The notes under the pieces: model-generated
Told to the model about the DNA's origin: nothing
The model's input: the letters and a program-made list of their open reading frames with translations, nothing else
Databases searched by the model: none
Source: Turneriella sp942492915
GTDB lineage: Bacteria > Spirochaetota > Leptospiria > Turneriellales > Turneriellaceae
Reading direction: 5' to 3'
DNA: 64,000 nucleotides
NCBI GenBank assembly: GCA_942492915.1
Contig: OW818662.1
Location: 1,240,001-1,304,000 of the forward strand
Made by a program: the position numbers and the translations under genes
Shown: one piece after another, positions 50,691-60,243 of the stretch
Position numbering within the stretch: position 1 is the stretch's first letter
How the letters are laid out: each line of letters starts with the position of its first letter

Positions 50691-51458
50691 ATGCTGCAAT
50701 ATGACTATTACCCGGGTGCTGAGGGGAAGATCCTCATCATTTTGCATGGTCTATTCGGTTCTGCTAAAAACTTCGCTTCAATTGCGGAGTCACTCACCCC
50801 GTTCGGCTCGGTCTATGCTTACGACGCGCGCAACCACGGCAGATCACACCACACGCTGACGCACAATCTTTCAGAACTTTCAGATGATCTCAAAGATTTT
50901 ATCGGGCAGCACAAGATTGTGCAGCCGATTCTGGTTGGACATTCGCTTGGCGCCCTCACGGCAATGGATTTCTTGCGGCGGCAACCCACGGGAGCAAGGG
51001 CGTTAGTTGTGCTCGACATTGCACCGCGAACGTATCCGCTCGGGCATGAATATGAAATTGCTGCGCAGAAGATCATGATCAGCGGCTTTGAGACGCGAAA
51101 AGACATCGACGAAGTGATGCAGAAGGTTCTGCCCGACGCCAGCGTACGGCAGTTCTTGCAGATGAACATCGGTAGAGACGAAACGGGGCAGTTTGTCTGG
51201 CTGAACAATATTGCCGCAATTGAGGATTCAAAATCGCGCACGGTATTTCCACCGTTTTCGAACCCGCTTTTCGCGGGGCCGACCTTGTCGATTCGCGGTC
51301 TGAAGTCGCCTTACGTCACCGATGCTGATGTGGCCATGATGCGGCAGGCTTTCCCGAATTTTGAGTCGCGCGACCTGCCCGATGCGGCTCACTGGCTGCA
51401 CCATACGCACCGTGACGAGGTTATTAGCCTCATATCTGGGTTTGTGTCGGCTTTCTAA
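50691..51458 (+). CDS. alpha/beta hydrolase (YbfF-like esterase)
   Basis: The 255-residue protein is an alpha/beta hydrolase with nucleophile Ser85 in GHSLG, the oxyanion strand LHGLFGS and the catalytic His in the C-terminal DAAHWLHHTH stretch. The substrate is unknown; relatives are small carboxylesterases. No signal peptide is visible, so it is cytoplasmic. Its promoter must lie in the short divergent gap from pgi. Confidence 0.85.
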   Translation: MLQYDYYPGAEGKILIILHGLFGSAKNFASIAESLTPFGSVYAYDARNHGRSHHTLTHNLSELSDDLKDFIGQHKIVQPILVGHSLGALTAMDFLRRQPTGARALVVLDIAPRTYPLGHEYEIAAQKIMISGFETRKDIDEVMQKVLPDASVRQFLQMNIGRDETGQFVWLNNIAAIEDSKSRTVFPPFSNPLFAGPTLSIRGLKSPYVTDADVAMMRQAFPNFESRDLPDAAHWLHHTHRDEVISLISGFVSAF

Positions 51459-51561
51459 CGTGCCTTTGGCCGAAAAATGCGCAAAATATGCTGCGCTGCG
51501 TCATCGCGATTGACGCCTTCTCTTAAATACCGGTTTCGACTAGAAGCTTAAGGTAAAACGT

Positions 51562-54273
51562 TTGCGACGCAAGATCTCTTTTATTTCCCGGGCCTGGATA
51601 CCTGTTACTGCAGTTGTCACTGCTATCACGTTTGCACTTGCAACGCACAACTATATTCACGCGCAGGCCGAGCGGTATATCGGGAAGAAAATCCGCAAGG
51701 TTGAATTCAAGGGCAACGTCAACGTTTCGCGCGATACTATCTACAACGACATCATACAGATGAAAGAGGGGCAGACCCTCACGCTGCCGCTTCTGAACGG
51801 CGATATCAAGGCGCTGTTCGGCGAAGGTTCATTTGCTTACGCGCGCGTCGAAGGCGAAGACCTGCAAGACGGTGTTGCTCTAACATTCTACCTGCAGGAG
51901 CGACCGCGTGTAAAAGATATCAGCTTTCTCGGGCTCGATGAGCTTTCAGCGACCGACGTGCAGCAGGCGATTCCTTTAAAAGAAGATGACGTATACACCG
52001 ACCGCAAGGTGGCAGATTCTATCCAGCGCATTCTCGGTAAATACCGCGAAAAGGGTCTGTTCAACGCCAGCGTGCGCATACGCAAAAGCGAAGTTGATCC
52101 AGCCAAAAATACGATCAACATCACTTTCGTCGTCGATGAGGGCGAGAATATCAAAATTGCCAAGATTAACCTTCTCGGCGTTACAAAAGCAGACCCCGAA
52201 GATGTGCTTGCGGTTCTCGAACTCGAAGAAGATGGGTTTATCGCAGACGGTACTTTCAAAAACGACACCTTTGAGAAAGACAAGAATGCCATTCTTGATT
52301 TCTATAAGAATCAGGGTTTTCTCGATGTGGAGCTTGAAGACGCGCGCTTTGACTACCGGTGGAAAAACCCCAAGACCCAGGAAGAACGGGTCATCGTCAT
52401 CACCTACAAGGTCAAAGAAGGCGATCAGTATTATTACAACGGTTACGACATCACATGGGACGAGAGATTCTTAAACCCGACCACCAAGAAGCAGCTTTTC
52501 AGCCGGGACAAGATCGAAGAATTCTTCGAATACACGAATGGTGACGTAGGGTCAGTGCTCGATAACGGTAAGTTCAGCCGCGACCGGGGTATTGTGAACT
52601 ACCTCTATTCTCAAGAGGGTTATATTTACGCGCGCGTGCAGCCCGAGCGCACAGTGATACCACTGACGAAAGAAGCGATAGAAGACAAACGCAACTCAAT
52701 TCAGCAAAAAGAATCAGAGAAAACCGGCGGGGATTATTACAATCTCAAGCGCATGACCCGAATTCTTGAGAGCAGCCCTGAACTTAAGGGCAAAAAATTC
52801 GTGCACACGAAGTTTGTGATCGCCGAAGGTGATAAGGGTTACATCGAAAATATTATCATTAAAGGTAACAAGAAAACGCTCGATAAAGTAATTCGGCGCG
52901 AACTCATCATTCACGAAGGTGAACTGTTCAACTCTGAACTTGTGCAAAGGTCGCGCGAGCGCGTGCATAACCTGCAGTTTTTTAAAGAGGTGAATGTTGA
53001 CGCAAGACCAGGCTCGAGCGAAGGCAAGATGAATCTTGTCATCGACGTTGAAGAGCAGCCCACAGGTACGATCTCGCTGGGTGGCGGTTATGGCACGAAT
53101 ACCGGTTTTTCCATATTTACCGAAGTCGCCGAAAATAACCTCAACGGTACCGGCCAGCGCATTTCAGGCAGGGTCGAATTCGGCCCGCTTCGTACCGCGC
53201 TCGAAGCATCCTGGACCGAACCGTGGCTGTTCGATACTCCTTGGTCGCTCACGCTGACGGGTTTCTACGTGCGCCGCCGTGTGCTTTCGGGTTCAATCAA
53301 TATTGCGACGAACGATGAATCGGCGACGTATAACCTCGATACGGTCGGCGCCACCATTGGTATCGGGCATCGCCTCTGGGTGAACTGGGGTCACTACCAC
53401 AGATATTCTCCGCAGCTTTCAGTCGCCAACAGCGCCTCGAGTATGGTTGACGATAACGTCTTTCTTTTGGTGCAGCGCGGCTGGCAGGTGAAGAATACGA
53501 TTACGAACGGCCTTTTTTATGACAACCGCGATAATATCTTCAATACCACGCGCGGCATGCGCTTTGAAGTCTCGCATGATTTTGTCGGTAATGTTCTCGG
53601 TGGGCAGGACCACTTCATGCGCTACTATCCGCAGGTAGATTATTTCTGGTGGCTGATGGACTACACTTTCTTTAACCTGATACGCAAGAACGTGCTCAGG
53701 CGCTGGCGCATTGTACAAGAGATGCGGGCGTCGGCGACGTTCACGCAACCGACGAAGCCATTTTACGGGGCGCAAGACCCGGCCGAGAACCCGTACGTTG
53801 AAATTCAAGACCGCCTCTATATCGGTGGCTATGAAAGTTTGCGCGGATGGACTCTGTTCGATCCGCTCTACGGCGATACGCCGGCGGGCAGCACGTGGCG
53901 AAACGGGGGTTCACACCGTATTCTCTTCGGCAGTGAAATACGCGTTCCGGTTGAACCGTCGCTCTTCTGGCTCGTGCTTTTCTTCGATGCTGGCGCGCTC
54001 TACCAGAACAGTGCAGAATACGCTTTCAGTTCGACGACGCCTGCGACAACGATCAATGCGTACAATTCTGCGGCGCTTTCGCAGCAGACATTCGCCATGA
54101 ACTATTTTCGTTATAGCTGGGGTTTTGGTTTCAGATTGCAGATTCCCATTCTGCCATTGCGTATTTATCTCGCCAAGCGTCTGCTCTGGGATCAGGATAT
54201 GGGGTGGTTTAAAGACCACCCTAACCAGAGTGGTTTTGAATTCGTGTTCGGTATCGGCGACCGGCGATTCTGA
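51562..54273 (+). CDS. bamA: outer-membrane protein assembly factor BamA
   Basis: The 903-residue protein starts at TTG (AAGG seven bases upstream) with a signal peptide, then five POTRA domains (about residues 40-515; the first reads VEFKGNVNVSRDTIYNDI) and a 16-strand barrel from about 520 ending in a Phe-terminated strand. BamA inserts beta-barrel proteins into the outer membrane and is essential. The conserved barrel motif (VRGF in most) appears as LRGW. serB follows after seven bases. Confidence 0.95.
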   Translation: MRRKISFISRAWIPVTAVVTAITFALATHNYIHAQAERYIGKKIRKVEFKGNVNVSRDTIYNDIIQMKEGQTLTLPLLNGDIKALFGEGSFAYARVEGEDLQDGVALTFYLQERPRVKDISFLGLDELSATDVQQAIPLKEDDVYTDRKVADSIQRILGKYREKGLFNASVRIRKSEVDPAKNTINITFVVDEGENIKIAKINLLGVTKADPEDVLAVLELEEDGFIADGTFKNDTFEKDKNAILDFYKNQGFLDVELEDARFDYRWKNPKTQEERVIVITYKVKEGDQYYYNGYDITWDERFLNPTTKKQLFSRDKIEEFFEYTNGDVGSVLDNGKFSRDRGIVNYLYSQEGYIYARVQPERTVIPLTKEAIEDKRNSIQQKESEKTGGDYYNLKRMTRILESSPELKGKKFVHTKFVIAEGDKGYIENIIIKGNKKTLDKVIRRELIIHEGELFNSELVQRSRERVHNLQFFKEVNVDARPGSSEGKMNLVIDVEEQPTGTISLGGGYGTNTGFSIFTEVAENNLNGTGQRISGRVEFGPLRTALEASWTEPWLFDTPWSLTLTGFYVRRRVLSGSINIATNDESATYNLDTVGATIGIGHRLWVNWGHYHRYSPQLSVANSASSMVDDNVFLLVQRGWQVKNTITNGLFYDNRDNIFNTTRGMRFEVSHDFVGNVLGGQDHFMRYYPQVDYFWWLMDYTFFNLIRKNVLRRWRIVQEMRASATFTQPTKPFYGAQDPAENPYVEIQDRLYIGGYESLRGWTLFDPLYGDTPAGSTWRNGGSHRILFGSEIRVPVEPSLFWLVLFFDAGALYQNSAEYAFSSTTPATTINAYNSAALSQQTFAMNYFRYSWGFGFRLQIPILPLRIYLAKRLLWDQDMGWFKDHPNQSGFEFVFGIGDRRF

Positions 54274-54280
54274 TCTTTCC

Positions 54281-55177
54281 ATGCAGCAGCGACGGCTTGT
54301 CATTATCGCCCGTGACAATCTATTTCAGATTCTTCAGGCCGTAGGCGACGCTGTCACCGTCAACTGGAACCCCAAACAAGAAGCGCTTTCAGGTACCCTC
54401 TGTACGGTCGGCGATACGGGCTTCCACAAGGTCACCCTACCAATCGCCAATGTGAGCCAGACCGTAGAAACTGGTATCAGGCAGGCGATTCTGCCATTTG
54501 CAGGTACGCTGGCCGCTTATGCTCTGCGCCCTGTTTCAAAAGCCGAACCAAAGTTGGTCGTTTTCGACACGGATTCAACTTTTATTAACCAGGAGGTGAT
54601 TGATGAAATCGCGGCATACGCCGGCTTTAAGCAAGAAGTTTCAGAAATTACCGAACGGGCGATGCGGGGAGAACTCGATTTTAATCAGGCCCTTGCCGAG
54701 CGTGTGCTGCTGCTAAGGGGGGTCGCTGATACCGTGCTACCAGAAATCAAGCGCAGCCGCCTGTCGCTGACTCAGGGTGCGGCTGCGCTGATCGCAGACT
54801 TGCAGAAACACAACGCGTCTACTTACCTGTTGTCGGGCGGTTTTAGCTTCTTCACGTCTGCCTTTCGCCGTGAGCTCAACATGACGGGTGACTTTGCAAA
54901 CGAACTGGAAATTGTTGACGGCCGCCTGACAGGCAAGACGCTGGGTTCTATCGTGAACAGACAGCGCAAGGCAGAATTACTCGCGATGCTCATGCAGCGT
55001 CACGGCATAGGCGTCGAACACACTGTAGCCGTGGGTGATGGCGCGAACGATATCGACATGGTATTACAGAGCGGCTTAGGCATAGCTTTCTGTGCAAAAC
55101 CTGCACTCGTGAACGTCACCAACGCGGCAATCTTTGAACGCGACCTGCGCTTTGTCGCAGAGCTCGCGTATTCGTGA
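54281..55177 (+). CDS. serB: phosphoserine phosphatase
   Basis: The 298-residue protein catalyses the last step of serine synthesis. The HAD nucleophile is Asp96 in DTDST with Asp98, followed by MRGELDFNQAL, SGGFSFF (phosphate Ser) and the VGDGANDIDM metal motif. The N-terminal 85 residues look like the SerB ACT-like domain. It follows bamA closely, and the next gene begins one base past its stop. The ATG at 54281 was selected because an upstream extension is out of family. Confidence 0.95.
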   Translation: MQQRRLVIIARDNLFQILQAVGDAVTVNWNPKQEALSGTLCTVGDTGFHKVTLPIANVSQTVETGIRQAILPFAGTLAAYALRPVSKAEPKLVVFDTDSTFINQEVIDEIAAYAGFKQEVSEITERAMRGELDFNQALAERVLLLRGVADTVLPEIKRSRLSLTQGAAALIADLQKHNASTYLLSGGFSFFTSAFRRELNMTGDFANELEIVDGRLTGKTLGSIVNRQRKAELLAMLMQRHGIGVEHTVAVGDGANDIDMVLQSGLGIAFCAKPALVNVTNAAIFERDLRFVAELAYS

Positions 55178-55178
55178 T

Positions 55179-56978
55179 ATGACGGGCATCACGGCGCTTT
55201 TGGCAGAGCGCATTGAGGATTTCAAAACCCGACACACCTTGCTCGGCAATTTCGATCTGCATTCTCTATTAACGGGGCTCAACGTCGGCGAGTCGAAGGC
55301 ACTCGCTGATGGACTGGATCAAGGGCGGTGGTACCTCAACGGAAAATTGCTGCATTCAGATCGCGACCCGCAGCGAGAAGCTGCGCGCGCCGCTGCCGGT
55401 CTTACCGGAGCCAAAGCACTCGTCTGCGTCTCGACTGGCGCGGGCTTTTTGCTGGCGAATCTTCCCGATTCCATTAAAGATGTTCTGGTGCTTGAACCGC
55501 ACCCGTTTTGCCTTGCAGCGTTTCTGCTGGCGGGCGAATTCAAAAAGTGTCATGCGCGTGTTACGCTGTTCGCGCATCAATTGAATGAGGCTGATGCGCT
55601 CGAAGAGGTGCTGCCGTGGTTGCAGGGCAAGAACCTGAAGCAGACTCTGATCTATCTGCATGCAGCGGCCCGCTCGGCAGACCAGCCGCTGTACACGCGT
55701 GCGTACGAACGCGTCGTGCAACTTTTTGAAAAACGGAGCGTCAACCAGGCGACGATCATCAAATTTCAGCGCTTGTGGAATAAGAACATCTTTCTCAACC
55801 AGCGGATGATGCCCTATGCTTCTACGCTAAACGACTTGCTCGAAGTCGAGCCGCCGAAAGCCATAGTTCTCGCCGGTGCCGGGCCATCGCTCGCAGATTC
55901 TTTTGCGTCGCTTAGGCAACACCGCGACCATTTTGTTCTGATGGCTGCAGATACCGCAGTCGTACCGCTGGCAAAAGCGGGCATCTATCCTGATTATGCC
56001 TTCGCCGCCGACCCGCAATGGGTGAACCATCATTTCACGGAAACTTCAGCTGCCGCAAAGCCGCATTGGGTTATGGACCCGGTCGTTTGCCCTGCAATTC
56101 CGCGCGCGCTCGCCATGCAGGGCGCAAAATTTAGTTTCTGGAATAATGTTTTTCTGAGCGATGCTGTTTTGCGCGCACGTGATCGCGGTGATGTCGCGCA
56201 CGGTGGGTCAGTTTCGACTAACGCTTTTGACGTTGCGCGCAGGTGGCTCGCGCGAAGGCCCAAAGATGCGGCACCGGGGCGGCTCATTCTGATAGGGCAA
56301 GATCTTTCGTTTCCCAACCGACAGGCGCATTGTAAGGGAGCTGTTCTCGAAGCGCAGGTCTATGCGCGTTCGCACAGGCTCTCGGGAATGGAGCAGCATA
56401 ATTTACGGCAGATGCGCGCATTGCCCGTGCTTTGGGTAAAGGGCATCAGGCAGAGCCAGGTGCCGACCAATGCAAAGCTAAAAATATTTCTCGAATGGTT
56501 TTCATCGCGTGCGTCTGAACGCGACCCGGGGCTGAGGCTCATGAATGCGACGCATGACGGAGCGCACATTGCCGGTTTTGAGCATCTTGATTTATCCGCT
56601 GCGCTCGAGGGTGCAGGCGCAACAGGCGTGCAAAACGTACCGACAGACAAAAATCGGCAGGCAGCGAAAAGTATCTCAGGGCTTGTCAGGGCGATGGACG
56701 AAATTATCGAACTGATGCGTGAAAATACCCGGCTGACGGCAGCGTCGCAGCTGAGCGCCGCGGCGATTCAGAAACTCGACGCGAACGACGCCCGGTTCAA
56801 GTCACTTTCGGCGGCGAAGAATATTGTCGCCCTCGGGCAACAGGCTCTGATTCTCAAGATCACAGAGCAGGGCGATGAGGTGCATGCGCATACGTTTTAC
56901 AGCGCGATGTTGCAGGCAGCGCGTGAGGCGCGGCACTGGGCACAAAAGTTAATCGCGCCCGAAAAGGCTTTACGATAA
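55179..56978 (+). CDS. Maf-type flagellin-modification protein (DUF115)
   Basis: The 599-residue protein has the DUF115/motility accessory factor pattern: AGAGPSLADSFASL, the DTAVVPLAKAGIYPDY and ADPQWVNHHF strands, and GGSVSTNAF with IGQDLSF. In flagellated bacteria Maf proteins transfer sialic-acid-like sugars to flagellins, so FlaB is the likely target. It starts one base after serB; serine could even be the acceptor supply, which is speculation. No sugar-biosynthesis genes are in the window. An ATG further upstream would overlap serB and is rejected. Confidence 0.8.
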   Translation: MTGITALLAERIEDFKTRHTLLGNFDLHSLLTGLNVGESKALADGLDQGRWYLNGKLLHSDRDPQREAARAAAGLTGAKALVCVSTGAGFLLANLPDSIKDVLVLEPHPFCLAAFLLAGEFKKCHARVTLFAHQLNEADALEEVLPWLQGKNLKQTLIYLHAAARSADQPLYTRAYERVVQLFEKRSVNQATIIKFQRLWNKNIFLNQRMMPYASTLNDLLEVEPPKAIVLAGAGPSLADSFASLRQHRDHFVLMAADTAVVPLAKAGIYPDYAFAADPQWVNHHFTETSAAAKPHWVMDPVVCPAIPRALAMQGAKFSFWNNVFLSDAVLRARDRGDVAHGGSVSTNAFDVARRWLARRPKDAAPGRLILIGQDLSFPNRQAHCKGAVLEAQVYARSHRLSGMEQHNLRQMRALPVLWVKGIRQSQVPTNAKLKIFLEWFSSRASERDPGLRLMNATHDGAHIAGFEHLDLSAALEGAGATGVQNVPTDKNRQAAKSISGLVRAMDEIIELMRENTRLTAASQLSAAAIQKLDANDARFKSLSAAKNIVALGQQALILKITEQGDEVHAHTFYSAMLQAAREARHWAQKLIAPEKALR

Positions 56979-57001
56979 AACACCGCGCAGGGGGATTACC
57001 C

Positions 57002-58270
57002 ATGTTCCGTACCTGTGCCGCAGCCTTGGCGTTTGCCCTCGTTGTGCCGGTTTCATTGCCGGCAGAGGCGCCGAAGAAGACGGTAGCCGTGGTGAATTTT
57101 GCGAACGTTTCAGGGCAACCTGGCCTAAACTATCTCAAGACTGCTCTGCCTGAGTCGATCAGCGGTTCGCTGAGTGCTTCGCGTGAAATACGGGTCGTTG
57201 AACGCAGTGGTCTGAGCAACTTGCTGAAAGAAATTGAGTTAGAGCAGAGCGGGGTGGTGAATGCTGGCGAAGTGGCGCGCGCAGGCAAGCTTGCCCGCGC
57301 TGATGCGCTGCTCATGGGCAGCTTCTCAGGCAACCCGGAGAAAATCACGGTTACCCTCAAGGCGGTCGACGTTGCCACGGGTGTCGTACTCGAAGGCCGC
57401 AGCGTGACGGCGCCGCTTTCAGACATTCTCGAACAGAGCGGGCAGGCGTCGCTCGCGATGGCAGCAGCCATTGCAGGGGGCAAAATGGGAATTCTGACCG
57501 TGTCGAGCGTGCCCGATGGCGCGGATGTTCTTATCGATGGTATCGTCGTGGGCAAGACGCCGCTCGTCGAATACAGACTATCAGCCGGGCAGCACACAGT
57601 GTTCTTGCGCAAGAGCGGATATCAGGAAGCAGAGAATAACGTCGCCGTGAAGGCAGGCATAACGCAGCGATTCGATGAAACACTTGCACCCGCGCGCGAG
57701 AGCGTTCAGGTGTTCGTCGGCTTCGGCTACCAGCGCGCCTTTCCCGTTGTAAACACACTGCAACAGGGAAATGTTTTCTCAGGCCAGTTAGGCATTACCT
57801 TCGGTCGTTTCACTGCTGACTTAACCTATAGCCTCAACAACAGCTGGAACCACACATACACATACGCGACGCCGTTCGGGACGCTCTCACAAAACCGCGA
57901 GTACGCAGTGAATTCGTACCTGCTCGGCATCGCCGTTGAGCCGTTCAAGGCTGCGCAATACGTTTCACCTTATGTGGGCGTCTTCGGCGGTTACACACGC
58001 GTAACCGACTACCGCCTGAAAGGCAGCGACGATACTCAGGAGCGCCTCGTCTCATTCGACTTGCTCCAGTTGGGTGTCAAGGCCGGCGTTGAGATCATGC
58101 CCAAATTGCGCGTCAGCCTGTTTCTCGAAGCGCGCTATAACGCCTTCACAAAATCTGTGCAGCGCTCGACGTACGTCACCCAGGGAATTCTGGGTGAACC
58201 GACGTCGACGACCAGCGATCTGAACCTTACGAATATTTCTGTGGGCGGCGGCGCGAGGTTGAATTTTTAG
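57002..58270 (+). CDS. CsgG-like/PEGA/outer-membrane composite protein
   Basis: The 422-residue exported protein (signal peptide ending near LPAEA) has three parts. A CsgG/FlgO-like domain (residues 25-160; TVAVVNFANVSGQPGLNYLKTALPESI) is followed by a PEGA domain (about 162-225; VSSVPDGADVLIDGIVVGKTPL). A C-terminal beta-barrel-like region (about 230-422) ends in Phe. PEGA domains bind cell surface polymers. The combination suggests a periplasm-to-outer-membrane assembly factor. The lipoprotein gene follows 18 bases later. Confidence 0.75.
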   Translation: MFRTCAAALAFALVVPVSLPAEAPKKTVAVVNFANVSGQPGLNYLKTALPESISGSLSASREIRVVERSGLSNLLKEIELEQSGVVNAGEVARAGKLARADALLMGSFSGNPEKITVTLKAVDVATGVVLEGRSVTAPLSDILEQSGQASLAMAAAIAGGKMGILTVSSVPDGADVLIDGIVVGKTPLVEYRLSAGQHTVFLRKSGYQEAENNVAVKAGITQRFDETLAPARESVQVFVGFGYQRAFPVVNTLQQGNVFSGQLGITFGRFTADLTYSLNNSWNHTYTYATPFGTLSQNREYAVNSYLLGIAVEPFKAAQYVSPYVGVFGGYTRVTDYRLKGSDDTQERLVSFDLLQLGVKAGVEIMPKLRVSLFLEARYNAFTKSVQRSTYVTQGILGEPTSTTSDLNLTNISVGGGARLNF

Positions 58271-58288
58271 AAAAGGGGGATATATACC

Positions 58289-58747
58289 ATGAACAAAACC
58301 ATAGCACTCATTTTCACCGGCGCCCTGCTGTCCCAGGGCTGTGTTCAGACTGAAGAGCAGCCCAAAACACCGATTTTTGAGGGCACAAAAGAGATATCGC
58401 TGACGCTACCGCTCAACGGAAATAATCTAGGAACCTCACCAATGACCTATAGCGTACCGAGCGAAGTAAAGTACGTCGTCTTTGGCCTCTTCAATGCGCA
58501 GATTACGACCTCAGGAAAAACCATCACAAACCCTGCTGCATTTGTCGCAGGAAGTCGCGACGGGTTGTCTGATTTCGTCAGGGGCTCGCAGACACGGGCG
58601 AGTTTGCATCTTTATGATCAAACGAGTAAAGATTTTGCCGGCAATACAAATCCGGGGACCAATACTTATTACTGGGCTGTCTGGGGTTACGATCAGTATG
58701 GCAATCTGACGCACTCATCGCCTCAGCGGCAAGTGGCTTTCCCTTAA
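58289..58747 (+). CDS. small lipoprotein, unknown
   Basis: The 152-residue product has a signal peptide with lipobox ALLSQGC (Cys18). The mature part is beta-rich, with a fibronectin-III-like YYWAVWGYDQYGN end; no family can be named. It is downstream of the CsgG/PEGA gene and converges on mqo six bases away. Confidence 0.65.
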   Translation: MNKTIALIFTGALLSQGCVQTEEQPKTPIFEGTKEISLTLPLNGNNLGTSPMTYSVPSEVKYVVFGLFNAQITTSGKTITNPAAFVAGSRDGLSDFVRGSQTRASLHLYDQTSKDFAGNTNPGTNTYYWAVWGYDQYGNLTHSSPQRQVAFP

Positions 58748-58752
58748 AGTCT

Positions 58753-60243
58753 CTATTTCAACTTCAGAATCTTCGCCGTACGTTTGCGCGTGCGCTGCAC
58801 GAGCGCTGCGCTCTTCTGAAGCGCCGCTTCGCTTGCGGGAATCATCTTTTTGAGGCGCTTCTGCCACGCGGTTGTTTCCATCTTGCTCTCGAAACACTTC
58901 TGCAAGACGTCGAGCGCGATGGCCGCCGAGGTCGAAGCCCCCGGCGAGGCGCCCAGCAGCGCCACAAGCGAGCCATCGGCCGCTGCGATGATCTCGGTGC
59001 CGAATTCGAGAACTCCACCTTCTTCTTCGTCGGCGCGAATCACCTGTACGCGTTGCCCGGCGACCATAAGTTTCCAGTCTTCTGAACGGGCTTCGGGCAT
59101 GAACTCCCGCAGAGCCTGCATACGCTGTTCGTGCGATTGCGTGGCCTGTTCTATGAGGTATTTAGTCAGCGAAAGATTGTGCAGCCCCGCTGAAATCATG
59201 GGAATAATATTCGTGAATTCGAGCGATTTCATCAGGTCAAGGTATGAGCCCTTCTTCAAGAATTTAGTCGAGAAGCCTGCATAAGGCCCGAACAGCAGCT
59301 CTTTTTTGCCGTCGATGAAGCGTGTGTCGAGGTGCGGCACTGACATCGGCGGCGTACCCACCGCTGCCTTACCATAAACTTTCGCATTGTGATTTTCGAT
59401 GACCTCGCGGTTCGTGCAGCGCAGCCATTGCCCGCTTACGGGAAAACCGCCGTAACCTTTAGCTTCTTCGATGTCTGACTTCTCGAGCAGCGGCAGCGCG
59501 CCGCCGCCGGCTCCGATGAACACAAAATTGGAATCTATTGCGAATTTTTTCTTCTTTTTCGTATCGACTACCGTGAGATTCCATTGGCCGTTGTCGTCTC
59601 GCCCGATATCACGCACTTCATGGTTATAGAAGATCGAAATACCTGGCTGATTTCCGAGCCAGCCGAACATCGCCCGAGTGAGCTCTCCATAGTTCAGGTC
59701 GGTGCCACATTCCATGCGCGTCGCCGCGATAGGTATTGAGGCGTCCCGTCCCCGCATGATAATCGGCGCCCACGCAGCCAGGTCGCGCGGGTGGGTCGTC
59801 AGCTTCATGCCTTTGAACAAAGCCGATTCGGTGAGAGCGATATATCGCTTTTTCAGAAACGCAACATTGTCTTTACCCGAAACAAAGCTGAGGTGTGGCA
59901 CCTGACGTACGAAATCTTCAGGATTTTTAAGGTATCCTTTTTCAACGAGGTGAGCCCAGAACTGCCGTGACACTTCAAATTCGGCGGCGATACGCGTTGC
60001 TTTCGTCGTGTCGATTTTTCCGCGACTGCGCTGGGGTGTATAATTCAGCTCGCAAAACGCCGAATGTCCCGTGCCCGCGTTATTCCAGACGTCAGAACTT
60101 TCTCGCGCTGCGTCGCCGAGCCTTTCGTAGATTGTGATCGAGATATCCGGTTCCAGTTCTTTAAGCATCATCGCAATCGTCGCGCTCATGATACCGGCGC
60201 CGATCAGAATTGCATCGGGCGTTTCGTGCACTTTATGTTTCAT
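58753..60243 (-). CDS. mqo: malate:quinone oxidoreductase
   Basis: The 496-residue flavoprotein oxidises malate to oxaloacetate and passes electrons to quinone at the membrane. FAD binding is shown by the N-terminal ILIGAGIMSATIAMML motif and an AGTGHSA stretch, followed by the family pattern NYTPQ and GADPG-like GASPGASTSAAIALDVL. It overlaps the upstream kinase gene (ATGA), so they are co-translated. The C-terminal basic tail is longer than usual. Confidence 0.95.
   Translation of the reverse strand: MKHKVHETPDAILIGAGIMSATIAMMLKELEPDISITIYERLGDAARESSDVWNNAGTGHSAFCELNYTPQRSRGKIDTTKATRIAAEFEVSRQFWAHLVEKGYLKNPEDFVRQVPHLSFVSGKDNVAFLKKRYIALTESALFKGMKLTTHPRDLAAWAPIIMRGRDASIPIAATRMECGTDLNYGELTRAMFGWLGNQPGISIFYNHEVRDIGRDDNGQWNLTVVDTKKKKKFAIDSNFVFIGAGGGALPLLEKSDIEEAKGYGGFPVSGQWLRCTNREVIENHNAKVYGKAAVGTPPMSVPHLDTRFIDGKKELLFGPYAGFSTKFLKKGSYLDLMKSLEFTNIIPMISAGLHNLSLTKYLIEQATQSHEQRMQALREFMPEARSEDWKLMVAGQRVQVIRADEEEGGVLEFGTEIIAAADGSLVALLGASPGASTSAAIALDVLQKCFESKMETTAWQKRLKKMIPASEAALQKSAALVQRTRKRTAKILKLK

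Noticed and set aside
54125..54280. N-terminal extension of serB overlapping bamA
   Set aside because: The segment is an out-of-frame reading of the bamA barrel; the ATG at 54281 fits the family.
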